Positions 1 to 7,634 of a stretch of 64,000 nucleotides of DNA are shown one piece after another. The stretch covers positions 62,001 through 126,000 of the forward strand of contig CAZRVN010000002.1 of assembly GCA_964603595.1 (NCBI GenBank), read 5' to 3'. The notes under the pieces are model-generated. The model did no database searches. It was not told the origin of the DNA and saw only the letters and a list, made by a program, of their open reading frames with translations. Positions within the stretch are counted from its first letter, which is position 1. Each line of letters begins with the position of its first letter. A program made the position numbers and the translations under genes. This DNA is from JAQVEM01 sp964603595 (GTDB lineage: Bacteria > Actinomycetota > Humimicrobiia > Humimicrobiales > Humimicrobiaceae).

Positions 1-154
1 AAACCCTCTTTTTTATACTGTCTCATTTGTCTCATTTTATCCTGACCACAATGCTCAGCCACTTTTAAGACAATTATGTCACAGATATCTTAACTTTACT
101 CCTTTAAAGAATTCTATATTTTTATAAATTCGCAACCATTTTTATGTATGTCAT

Positions 155-360
155 GGTATTAAAAGTGTTTTTGCAGTATTTCTTCATGAGATAAATAAAG
201 AAGAGGATGCCGCAATTATAGCAAAAAAAATACGTGGTTCACTAAAAAAACCTTTTATTTTAGATGGGGGAAAATAACCGCTGCTATAAGTGTCGGCATC
301 TCGATATTTCCCGAGCATAAAAAAAATAGAAATGGCTACTGTTTATATAGTAGGAATTAA
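155..360 (+). pseudogene. Decayed GGDEF (diguanylate cyclase) C-terminal fragment
   Basis: Translation from 155 reads like the second half of a GGDEF domain: an AVFLHEI-like strand, a helix with EDAAIIAKKIR, then KKPFILDGG. A frameshift and stop near 275 follow, and the next frame continues with ITAAISVGISIFPEH, the hallmark GGDEF beta-hairpin. The GGDEF signature itself is unrecognisable (IKSVF occupies its place) and no start codon or N-terminal part remains. This is a non-functional relic. The 1-154 stretch before it is AT-rich and holds nothing I can assign. Confidence 0.6.
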
Positions 361-497
361 TCAGGTATTTTTTATCTCCCCGTCTTGGACGCATTTATAA
401 CTTCTGAGGTATTAAGTCTATATATAAATGTCAATAATTAGAAATAGTTTTGATCAATAAAAATTTGAAATTTGTAAGATAAAAAAAAATTTAAACA

Positions 498-527
498 TTG
501 ACAATATATCCGTTTTAGATATATAAG
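498..527 (+). promoter_or_regulatory. Sigma-70-type promoter of the padR operon
   Basis: A consensus TTGACA lies at 498-503 and TATAAG at 522-527, with an 18 bp spacer. The first of two palindromic operators (505-523) fills the spacer and touches the -10, so a bound regulator would block polymerase. The PadR start codon is 45 bp downstream of the -10. Confidence 0.6.
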
Positions 528-557
528 AAACTAATAAATATATCTGTTTTCGATATA
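505..557. promoter_or_regulatory. Tandem operator pair for the PadR regulator
   Basis: Two copies of an inverted repeat, TATATC-7 nt-GATATA, lie at 505-523 and 539-557. Their starts are 34 bp apart, close to three helical turns, so two dimers would sit on the same DNA face. The 7 nt centres are nearly the same (CGTTTTA and TGTTTTC). PadR proteins commonly repress their own operon through such sites, and the adjacent gene is a PadR protein. Binding is inferred. Confidence 0.55.
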
Positions 558-571
558 CAAGGTAAATTAAC

Positions 572-940
572 ATGAGACAAAAACAATACAGTCAAACACT
601 GACTCCTTCTGTATTTTATATCCTTCTTGCCCTCTGTGATAAAGAAAGACACGGTTATGGGATCATGAAGCAGGCGGAATATGATTCTAATGGAAAAATA
701 GAAATGGGACCTGGAACACTATATGGTAATATTAAGAGAATGCTTAAAGATAAACTGATAGAAGAAACCTATGAAAGGCCTGATTCAATATCTGATGATG
801 AAAGGCGAAAATATTACCGATTGACAGAACTTGGCAGAAAAAAATTATCTATGGAGCTAGAGAGATACAACTCTGCTGTAAAACTAGCAAGGAGAAGAAA
901 TCTTTTACCTGGTATGGAATTATTAAAGCTTTCAAGATAA
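572..940 (+). CDS. PadR family transcriptional regulator
   Basis: This 122 aa protein has the PadR winged helix: residues 12-30 (VFYILLALCDKERHGYGIM), the recognition region with GPGTLYGNIKRM, and the wing ending in RRKYYRLTELGRKKL. After the winged helix there is a short helix for dimerisation, as in subfamily-2 PadR proteins. A weak AAGG ribosome site precedes the ATG. It lies 4 bp upstream of a membrane protein gene, the common pairing of a PadR repressor with the membrane protein or transporter it controls. The ligand cannot be predicted. Confidence 0.92.
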   Translation: MRQKQYSQTLTPSVFYILLALCDKERHGYGIMKQAEYDSNGKIEMGPGTLYGNIKRMLKDKLIEETYERPDSISDDERRKYYRLTELGRKKLSMELERYNSAVKLARRRNLLPGMELLKLSR

Positions 941-944
941 GTAT

Positions 945-1544
945 ATGAAAAAAATAAATAATAAGGCAATTAGAATTTATAGTCTGCTGCTAAATCTTTA
1001 TCCCAGGTCATATCTTAAAGAATATAAAAATCTCATGGTACAGACCTTTAGGAATATGCTGGAAGACAATAATGATTTCAAAGTATGGTTAAGAGTAGCA
1101 AAGGAGCTCCCAGTGAACCTGTTGGATGAACATTTAGAAAACATAAAAGGGGGAACAATGAAATTAAAAAACAATTCTCGATTAATTATTGCAATCTTGA
1201 TTTCTATTTTATCAGGAGTAGTTGGATTTTTTCTATCTTTTTTAATTGGTGAGGGATTAATGGAAGTGCTCAGCGATGAAATGGCTATGCTTTTAATGTT
1301 TGTCGGTATATCTATTTATAATTTTGCAATATGTCTATTTCTAGGAATATTTTATCCCAAGAGCATTTGGTTTTGCAGCTTTTTAATTAACATAATAGTA
1401 TGGGCTGCTCTTATTGGCAATTTAAAAGGCCCAGGAGAATTTGTTGATCTGTGGTATGGATGGACTGCCCTGATTATCTTTGCATTTGCTGGATCCTATA
1501 CTGGATTAATGTTATCAAGGAAAAAATCAATACAGAATGCCTGA
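945..1544 (+). CDS. PadR-linked membrane protein
   Basis: The first ~70 residues are amphipathic and include the phrase SLLLNLYPRSYLKEYKNLM, which resembles the short cytoplasmic prefix that often precedes membrane domains encoded next to PadR genes. Four hydrophobic segments follow (about 80-102, 110-135, 140-157 and 170-190). There is no transporter motif. It begins 4 bp after the PadR stop and is almost certainly co-transcribed and controlled by it. The family resemblance supports a role in envelope stress or drug response, but no specific function can be assigned. Confidence 0.75.
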   Translation: MKKINNKAIRIYSLLLNLYPRSYLKEYKNLMVQTFRNMLEDNNDFKVWLRVAKELPVNLLDEHLENIKGGTMKLKNNSRLIIAILISILSGVVGFFLSFLIGEGLMEVLSDEMAMLLMFVGISIYNFAICLFLGIFYPKSIWFCSFLINIIVWAALIGNLKGPGEFVDLWYGWTALIIFAFAGSYTGLMLSRKKSIQNA

Positions 1545-1662
1545 AAACAATCAAGGTATGATGTCTCTTTGTAACGCTTAAAAGCCATGAGGTCCCCTAA
1601 AAACTAGTCCACTTAAAATGTTATTAATCTGACTTTTTTTTGAGGGAAAGGTCAATTTTCTT

Positions 1663-2102
1663 TTAATTTATAGATTCCATCCAGGTAAAATCAAACACAG
1701 ACTTTGCAATGGTTTTCTCACGTTCTGAATCTTGGATAAGTTCCTGTCTCAGGATAATAACATCAGGCAAATCAATATTAAACTATAGGACACTTAAAAT
1801 ATTAATTCGTTGAAATGTAGTATCTAAACCTGCTCCGATGTTGACTACTATAGCCCTATAATTATTTTCGAGAAATTCCCTGACGATAATGTCAAAGTTA
1901 TAAGGTCATATAGGCCAGACAAACTGGTTACCCCCCGCTTCTCCTTCTTTAGGATTAACCAGGACACATCTATCCACCTCTCTGGCTCCCGTTTTTGCAA
2001 TAGCATTAAAAAATGGAAATTTTTTTGCAGCCTGAGGATTTTTGGCAGGCCCTTCTTATCTGCCGTCTTTTCCTGCCATGATTTTTTGGAATACATATTC
2101 AT
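1663..2102 (-). pseudogene. Decayed Ppm1/PCMT-type SAM methyltransferase
   Basis: The minus strand, read across frame changes and stops, carries the landmarks of the leucine carboxyl methyltransferase/PCMT family: FDIIVREFLENNYRAIVV, then motif I NIGAGLDTTFQRI, an in-frame stop, then NIDLPDVIILRQELI and SVFDFTWMESI. These are the SAM-binding loop and the acidic DLPDVI strand of the family. The part nearest 2102 is shifted in frame. The C-terminal catalytic half is missing downstream of 1663. It is a clear relic. Confidence 0.65.
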
Positions 2103-2122
2103 CTTCTTAACTAAAAATCATC

Positions 2123-2539
2123 TCAAGATTTAATTTTTCTTTCTACAGATACAGAGTAGAAATAGCTAAAAAGAAAAAATGTGATTAAAAAAACCTGTAA
2201 TACCAGAGTCGGTACAAGGTTTCTCAATTCCACTAATCCTGATATTACACCATAGACTCCCGCAGCCATTATCCCAATAACAACAGGGAATATCGTTATT
2301 AGTAGTATGCCCTTTCTTTCAAGCGGTTTCCTGTCAGCCCAAATAAGTATTGCTGTCCATCCTGCCATTAAAGCTGTACCAAGATACATCGCATATCTAT
2401 ATTCAGGACCAGGATTAAAATTACTTATTCCAAAGATATAACCACCTATGCCCGGGAAGAGCATAGGGATTACCATTAATCCGTCGAGTACTGCGCCTAT
2501 CCAGTAAGACGTTCTTAATAATTTTATTGCTTTTGACAT
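2123..2539 (-). CDS. Four-helix membrane protein of unknown function
   Basis: This 138 aa protein has four predicted membrane helices (about 10-35, 48-66, 77-98 and 105-128) joined by short loops. A strong AAGGAGG ribosome site lies 6 nt before the ATG. I see no catalytic or binding motif. The layout resembles small membrane proteins annotated only as hypothetical. It stands alone between two decayed regions, so its context gives no hint. Confidence 0.7.
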   Translation of the reverse strand: MSKAIKLLRTSYWIGAVLDGLMVIPMLFPGIGGYIFGISNFNPGPEYRYAMYLGTALMAGWTAILIWADRKPLERKGILLITIFPVVIGIMAAGVYGVISGLVELRNLVPTLVLQVFLITFFLFSYFYSVSVERKIKS

Positions 2540-2646
2540 CTTTCCTCCTTACTGATCAATAAGTGTATTGAATCTAAATTTTATTAGTATTTATTATTAA
2601 TAAAAATAATATAATAACAAGTATATCATTCAAATATGCAAGCAAT

Positions 2647-2667
2647 AAAGCCTTTGGGGCTTTTTTT
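2647..2667 (+). terminator. Short intrinsic-terminator-like hairpin
   Basis: AAAGCC (2647-2652) pairs with GGCTTT (2658-2663) around a 5 nt loop, followed by more T residues to 2667. It points in the plus direction although no plus-strand gene ends just upstream, so it may be a leftover from a lost gene. Confidence 0.35.
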
Positions 2668-2714
2668 ATATACCCTGCATATATGATTTTCTTCTGTTTC
2701 TTGGGATTTGGTAG

Positions 2715-2990
2715 TTTCTTCCTCCGGGTTAACTTTTAGTAAAACGTCATCAACATAAAAAATAGGAGAAGTCCCCATAGCTTGTGCACCAAAGAAATTC
2801 TAATAGTATCAAATGAAGGAAAACCCACTCCTGGATGACTAGTTTGCCATAATTCTAATATATTCCAACAATCTTAGGGCTGCAACATTGCTGCCAGAAG
2901 ATAATTCTACATTGTTATTACCAAAAGGATTGGCCCACCCCGTAAGATCCCCAGTTTCAAAATCACCATTTTCTACGTTTATCATCAGCA
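2715..2990 (-). pseudogene. Decayed carbohydrate-binding-like secreted protein fragment
   Basis: On the minus strand one frame reads NVENGDFETGDLTGWANPFG, which is the typical opening of a family 4/9-like carbohydrate-binding or discoidin-like jelly-roll module. After a stop and frame change, a second frame gives GTSPIFYVDDVLLKVNP, the usual closing strand of such modules with its DD pair. Neither start nor intact frame remains. The rest of 2540-3174 holds only the short hairpin at 2647 and AT-rich spacer. Confidence 0.5.
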
Positions 2991-3174
2991 ATGTGAAAAT
3001 AATTAGTGAATTTAAAATAATTAAATTATTCTAATTTCCACACAATTGAAAAACCTGGATTATGATAGTAAGCTAAAAAAACAATATTTAATAAATTAAT
3101 GTAAAAAGATAGTCAAAAATCCAATTGTTATAACCTTAACCAATGGAAATAAACTATGATAAGGGAGGACATAT

Positions 3175-3639
3175 ATGTCGAAATATAGTTTTTGGACGCA
3201 TGGGACTGATGTTCAAATTGAGTATCCCGAAAGAATAAAAGGCAATCCACAGCGTGCAGGATGGGGGACTAAGATCTTTCAAGACAGCAGTTTTAATTGG
3301 TTCCACTTTGCTATCCCTACACCTACTGAACTTGGTGACAGAGCTGTACTACTATCGGAATTATACTTTGATGTTAAATTAGGTCCGGAGAACGTCCGTA
3401 TTACTGATATTCATATTCGTGAGGGCGCAGGAAACATACTTAAAGGTGTAGCACCATCCGATCTTGGTCCCGGGACAAAAACCAGCTATAAAATTGGTAT
3501 TTCAAGAAAAAAAATTACTAAATCAGTAGTGCTAAGTTTAAAAGTCGTTTTCAAACGTGGTACTCCAACAGCCTGGATAATTTTTGAATGTGCAGGAGCC
3601 AGGTTTAAAAAGACTCGTATTGGAGCACTTGCCCAATGA
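3175..3639 (+). CDS. Conserved-looking hypothetical protein
   Basis: A 154 aa soluble protein with no signal peptide, membrane helix or low-complexity region. It is rich in beta-strand patterns (FHFAIPTP, ELYFDVKL, VRITDIHIREG, VVLSLKVVFKRG, AWIIFECAGARF), suggesting an all-beta sandwich. The start is supported by GGGAGG 7 nt upstream. I cannot name a family. It is monocistronic: a decayed fragment lies upstream and a convergent gene downstream. Confidence 0.75.
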   Translation: MSKYSFWTHGTDVQIEYPERIKGNPQRAGWGTKIFQDSSFNWFHFAIPTPTELGDRAVLLSELYFDVKLGPENVRITDIHIREGAGNILKGVAPSDLGPGTKTSYKIGISRKKITKSVVLSLKVVFKRGTPTAWIIFECAGARFKKTRIGALAQ

Positions 3640-3688
3640 TAGGATTATTTTGATCTCTGATCACCTTCTCCAAAAACATACTCTGTAC

Positions 3689-4180
3689 TCAATCCTTCTT
3701 TGAGCTGCTCTCTCCATTCTCTCTCAGCTTAAGCAGATGTTTGTATTGCCAGTCCCGTTCCCTGGCTACGGCAACTTCGGCATCGGAATAACCGGCAGCC
3801 CTATGAATTGCCTGTAAGGCGTAATTGGCGGCGCCGATGCAATGGGCTGGAACGTGGGCGGTTGCCACTGCCTGGCCTGCGGCACGGGCAGCAGAGCGGG
3901 CTGCATTATCTTCTCCTATTTCACGGGCTGCGGCATGGGAATCAAGTGCGGCCTTTCTTATGTCGTCCATCTTAAACAACCCTGTATTTATCCATTTCCG
4001 GAGCACTTCAATAGCTTTTTTTGGGCGATTGTCTCCGGGGCATTTTTCCTCAAAGTATGGAATGACACGACTTACACAATCAATTGCCCAGGTGGCAAGT
4101 GTTTTATGGTCTGTTTTTCTGGTAAGCTCAACGATTGACCTGTCTTTGTGTGTAACTGAAAATATGGATTTATCTTTCAT
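3689..4180 (-). CDS. Imm5-like putative immunity protein
   Basis: The 163 aa protein matches the pattern of the Imm5-like family: an N-terminal helix with LATWAIDCVSRVIPYFEEKCPGD, the RPKKAIEVLRKWI segment, and an Ala/His-rich helical core (AALDSHAAAREIG, AARSAARAAGQAVATAHV, AANYALQAI). The family is assigned to immunity proteins of polymorphic toxin systems from gene-neighbourhood work, but many members are orphans. No toxin, Rhs or WXG gene is nearby, so immunity is not demonstrated here. Its GC content is visibly higher than that of its neighbours, consistent with later acquisition. Confidence 0.8.
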   Translation of the reverse strand: MKDKSIFSVTHKDRSIVELTRKTDHKTLATWAIDCVSRVIPYFEEKCPGDNRPKKAIEVLRKWINTGLFKMDDIRKAALDSHAAAREIGEDNAARSAARAAGQAVATAHVPAHCIGAANYALQAIHRAAGYSDAEVAVARERDWQYKHLLKLRENGESSSKKD

Positions 4181-4212
4181 GTTCCGTCCTGATTATATAG
4201 GAAACTTTTAGA

Positions 4213-5598
4213 CTATCCGGGTTCTACATGCACAACTACTTCAGAAATATTTTCAATTTTATTCTTTATCAGGTTTTCGATGGTACCACTGATATTGTGT
4301 GCTTTTTTTACATTTATTTTCTTATCCATTCTACAGTGAAATGCAATATTATAATGATTATCTTTTTTAAGAATTGTAAAATTATGGCAGGTTTGCGGTC
4401 TTACGATGCCGGATATCTCTTTTATTATAATATCTATCATTGCATTTGATTTGTCTGTGACATCCTGCCAGTTTTCATGGCTCTTTAGGTCTTCGGAATG
4501 TATATACACTCTATGTATGTCACTTATCTGTTTTTTTATTTCACTTTCTACTTTTTTAGTAAGAGATTCAACATATTCAAGGTCTAAATTTTTATTTATT
4601 TCTATATGTACAGATGTGTATTTTTTATTTCCAACATTATAGACACGGATATTATGGACATCATGGATATCTTTGAATTCAGAAAGGACTTTCCTGGTCA
4701 TTGCCACGGTATTTTTTTCTGAGAAATCAGAGCTTATCTCGATTATTGTTTCGATTCCGGAAATTTTTGATTTAATTTCTTTTTTAAGTTTTTCCTTTAT
4801 CTTCTCAATCTGGGTAAGGTATAAATTCTCACTGAGGTATATATCCAGATTTAAAAACTTTATATTCCCGACTTCGTGTATCTTCAGTCTGTTTATTTTT
4901 TTTACATCCGGATTTTTAATCAGGACCTGATTTATCTTTTCGGTAATTTCTTCGGGGATATAATCAAGAAGATTCATTACGACTTTATATGACATTCTCA
5001 GGCTGAGGAACATAACAACCGAAGCTACAACGATCGAAGCTATGGGGTCAGCAAGCAAAAAACCATACCTTGCCAGGACCAGGCCTGCAATTACGATTAT
5101 TGAGCCGAATATATCACTTGTATAATTTAAAAACTCAGCTTTTAATGCAAAAGAATTAAATTTTTTCGCAACCCTCCCTATGAAATAAACCCTTATAATA
5201 TTTAAAATTATGGATATTATAAGAATAATGAATATGTAGATATTCAGTGTAAGGACAAAATCCCTGTTCATAATACGCTGGACTGACTTATAGATTATAA
5301 ATGAGCACAACAAAAATATTACGATGATCTCTATAAATGCAGAAAGGTTTTCATATTTGCCGTGGCCATATGTATGGTCTTTATCTGCAGGTTTTGCAGC
5401 GATTCTTATGGCAAAGAAGGTTATAAGTACGGCAACAAGGTCCAGGCCGTTGTTTAATGCTTCAGAGAAAACACCGATACTATTACTTATATAGGCAATG
5501 GCTATCTTTGTAAGGACAAGGAAAATTGACACTATAAGAGAGAGAAGAGTAATTCTCTTCTTAGTTTTGTTCATGTCTTCATTTTTTAGATTATCCAT
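4213..5598 (-). CDS. Cation diffusion facilitator with extended C-terminus
   Basis: The N-terminal ~210 residues form the six-helix CDF transporter domain, with the conserved DHTYGHGKYE loop near residue 75. The metal site is unusual: helix 2 has N49-x3-D53 and helix 5 has N158-x3-D162, where zinc CDFs usually carry D/H-x3-D and H-x3-D. The C-terminal ~250 residues hold about three successive beta-alpha-beta dimerisation units instead of the usual one, making the protein 461 aa compared with ~300. It should export a divalent metal using the proton gradient, but the metal is uncertain. It is transcribed away from the DedA gene. Confidence 0.93.
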   Translation of the reverse strand: MDNLKNEDMNKTKKRITLLSLIVSIFLVLTKIAIAYISNSIGVFSEALNNGLDLVAVLITFFAIRIAAKPADKDHTYGHGKYENLSAFIEIIVIFLLCSFIIYKSVQRIMNRDFVLTLNIYIFIILIISIILNIIRVYFIGRVAKKFNSFALKAEFLNYTSDIFGSIIVIAGLVLARYGFLLADPIASIVVASVVMFLSLRMSYKVVMNLLDYIPEEITEKINQVLIKNPDVKKINRLKIHEVGNIKFLNLDIYLSENLYLTQIEKIKEKLKKEIKSKISGIETIIEISSDFSEKNTVAMTRKVLSEFKDIHDVHNIRVYNVGNKKYTSVHIEINKNLDLEYVESLTKKVESEIKKQISDIHRVYIHSEDLKSHENWQDVTDKSNAMIDIIIKEISGIVRPQTCHNFTILKKDNHYNIAFHCRMDKKINVKKAHNISGTIENLIKNKIENISEVVVHVEPG

Positions 5599-5859
5599 TT
5601 ATTATAAAAAGAAATTTTTTAAAGCTATTATTAAAAGCAATGTGGCTTTCGCTTCATTTTATCATAAAATACACTCTTTTTTATAGATATATCAGGATAT
5701 CTAACTGTGTGCTACTTGTGTAATAGCCAAAGTGATTGATTAAAGACTTATCCTGCCGGAATGATTTTACCTTATTAAAATGCCTGAGCAGGTTCTTTAT
5801 TTAGTTGTAGATTTATTCTAAAGTGTCCTTACTGGATTTACTGCAGGAAAAGGGAATTT

Positions 5860-6462
5860 ATGGATTCTTCACAGATAATTGAATTGGTTACAAGATATGG
5901 CTATCCTATTATATTCTTCCTGGTCTTAATCGAAGGACCACTGGTAATGATTATCTCATCTTTTTTTGCAGCAACGGGGTACTTAAATATATTTATCCTC
6001 TATCCGATGCTTGTAATTGCCGACCTTTTTGCTGACATTCTATGGTATTTTGTTGGCTATCTGGGAAGGAAAAATATAGTTGACCGCTGGGGCAGGTTTT
6101 TAGGGCTTACACGGGATAAACTTGCCGGATTTGAGAGACTGAATAATAAATTTAAAAACCATCAGGGTAAAATATTGTTTACCGCAAAAATTACCCATAT
6201 AATAGGTTTCCCTTTTCTTATTGCTGCCGGGATTTTCCGCATAGATATAAAAAAGTTTATATGGTTTAATTTTCTGGCTACTATTCCTAAAGTTATGCTT
6301 TTTATGGTCCTGGGGTATTATTTTGGTGAAGCCAGCGAACTTATAAGTAAGTACCTGGGATACGGCACCCTTATTGGAACGTTGGTACTAATCCTTTTAA
6401 TAGCTGTATATTTTTTAATCCAGAAATTTGCAAAGAGAATCCTTAAACATTATGAACCGTAA
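5860..6462 (+). CDS. DedA family membrane protein
   Basis: This 200 aa protein has the DedA/VTT (SNARE-associated) fold: EGPLVMIISSFFAATGYLN in the first re-entrant region, FADILWYFVGYLGR, and the later KITHIIGFPFLIAAGIFRI segment with its conserved Gly and Pro residues. Family members are inner-membrane proteins linked to lipid flipping or undecaprenyl-phosphate recycling and to membrane potential. It overlaps the next gene (a lipid- or cell-surface-type glycosyltransferase) by 11 bp, so the two are translationally coupled and probably act on the same envelope lipids. Confidence 0.9.
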   Translation: MDSSQIIELVTRYGYPIIFFLVLIEGPLVMIISSFFAATGYLNIFILYPMLVIADLFADILWYFVGYLGRKNIVDRWGRFLGLTRDKLAGFERLNNKFKNHQGKILFTAKITHIIGFPFLIAAGIFRIDIKKFIWFNFLATIPKVMLFMVLGYYFGEASELISKYLGYGTLIGTLVLILLIAVYFLIQKFAKRILKHYEP

Positions 6463-7626
6463 ATTAAAAATATTATTTGCCCTGGAAAGTTATCCTCCCG
6501 AGGTCACAGGGTCCGGAATCGCTACCATATGCCTGGTCAGAGGCCTGGTAAGAAGGGGGCATAAAATTGCAGTGGTCTGCCCCGGTAAAAAACTTACAGG
6601 CAGGCAAACAGATGAAGATGGAATCATCGTTTATAGAGTAAGCTCTCTTCCTCTTATATTCCATAAGGAATTCAGGTTTTCTCCATTTGCAGGTCTTAAT
6701 TTTAAATTTTTTTTTAAAGAATTCGATCCTGATGTAGTGCACATAGAAGACCATTTGTTTACAGCAAGGGCAGCAGTAAAATTTGCCAGGAAAAAAGGAA
6801 TTAAGATAGTGGGGACAAACCATTTTACTCCATATAACTGGCTGTATAACTTATATTTAAAAGAAGGCACTCCTTTATATGTAGTGGTGGAAAAAATTCT
6901 ATGGGCCTATTTTGTAAGGTTGTTTAACAAAATAGATGTGATAACGGTACCAACCCTCTATGCCGGGGGGTTGATAAAGAACTCAGGGATAAAAAAACCA
7001 GTAAGGGTTATCTCAAACGGCCTTGAACTGAAGGAATTTAATGAAGCTGAAGCTTCGTATAGAATTTTAACAAAATATAAAATTGACAGGAGCAAAATAA
7101 TCTTTCTTTCTGCCAGCAGGCTTGATAAGGAAAAGAGGGTGGACCTTATACTAGATGCTCTTTACAGGATAAAAGATAAGATAGATTTTCAATTTATAAT
7201 AACCGGAAGGGGAAAAGAAAAGGAAAGATTAAAAAAATAACTCTAAAGAAAGATCTTTCCGGTCAGGTGATATTTACCGGATTTGTAAGTAAATCAGACT
7301 TAAAGAAACTCTACCGGGTCAGTAATATTTTTATAAGTGCCAGTGAAGTAGAACTGCAGGGCCTATCAATTATGGAGGCAATGGCCTGTGGATTACCTGT
7401 TATTGCGGCTAAATCCATGGCCATACCCGAGCTGGTAAAAGACGGTGTAAATGGCTATCTCTTTGAACCGGGAAATGAGGAAGATGCAGCCGAAAAAATC
7501 CTGCGGCTGGCATTTGATAAAGAGCTGCAGGCCAAAATGTCTGAAAAAAGTCTGGAACTAATTAAAAAACATGATATTGAGAGGACCTTAAACCAGTTTG
7601 AAGAAATATATTATAGGTTATTATAG
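6452..7626 (+). CDS. GT4 glycosyltransferase interrupted by an A7 frameshift
   Basis: The first frame (6452-7240, about 262 aa) has the GT4 N-terminal Rossmann half, starting with ILFALESYPPEVTGSG and ending in FIITGRGKEKERLKK. The second frame (open from at least 7240 to 7626) has the donor-binding half, with VIFTGFVSKSDLKKLY and the E-x7-E motif in QGLSIMEAMACGLPVIA. Joined by a -1 shift at the A7 run 7231-7237, they give a normal ~390 aa enzyme. The shift sequence is exactly A AAA AAA in the zero frame, followed at once by TAA. It may be programmed slippage, a true mutation or an assembly error. ATG 6452 was chosen because it overlaps the DedA stop. The N-terminal half resembles glycosyltransferases that act on diacylglycerol or phosphatidylinositol. 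Confidence 0.85.
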
Positions 7627-7634
7627 GGCAATAG

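Noticed and set aside
1588..1650. IS-end-like sequence beginning GGTCCCCTAAAAACTAG with following ACTTAAAATG.
   Set aside because: It resembles transposon termini, but there is no second end, target duplication or transposase, so it is too weak to call.
3825..4211. Plus-strand frames opposite the Imm5-like gene.
   Set aside because: They are shadows of the Ala-rich helical gene on the minus strand and match no family.
6473..6870. Minus-strand frames inside the glycosyltransferase.
   Set aside because: No ribosome sites or family patterns, and the plus-strand gene is clear.
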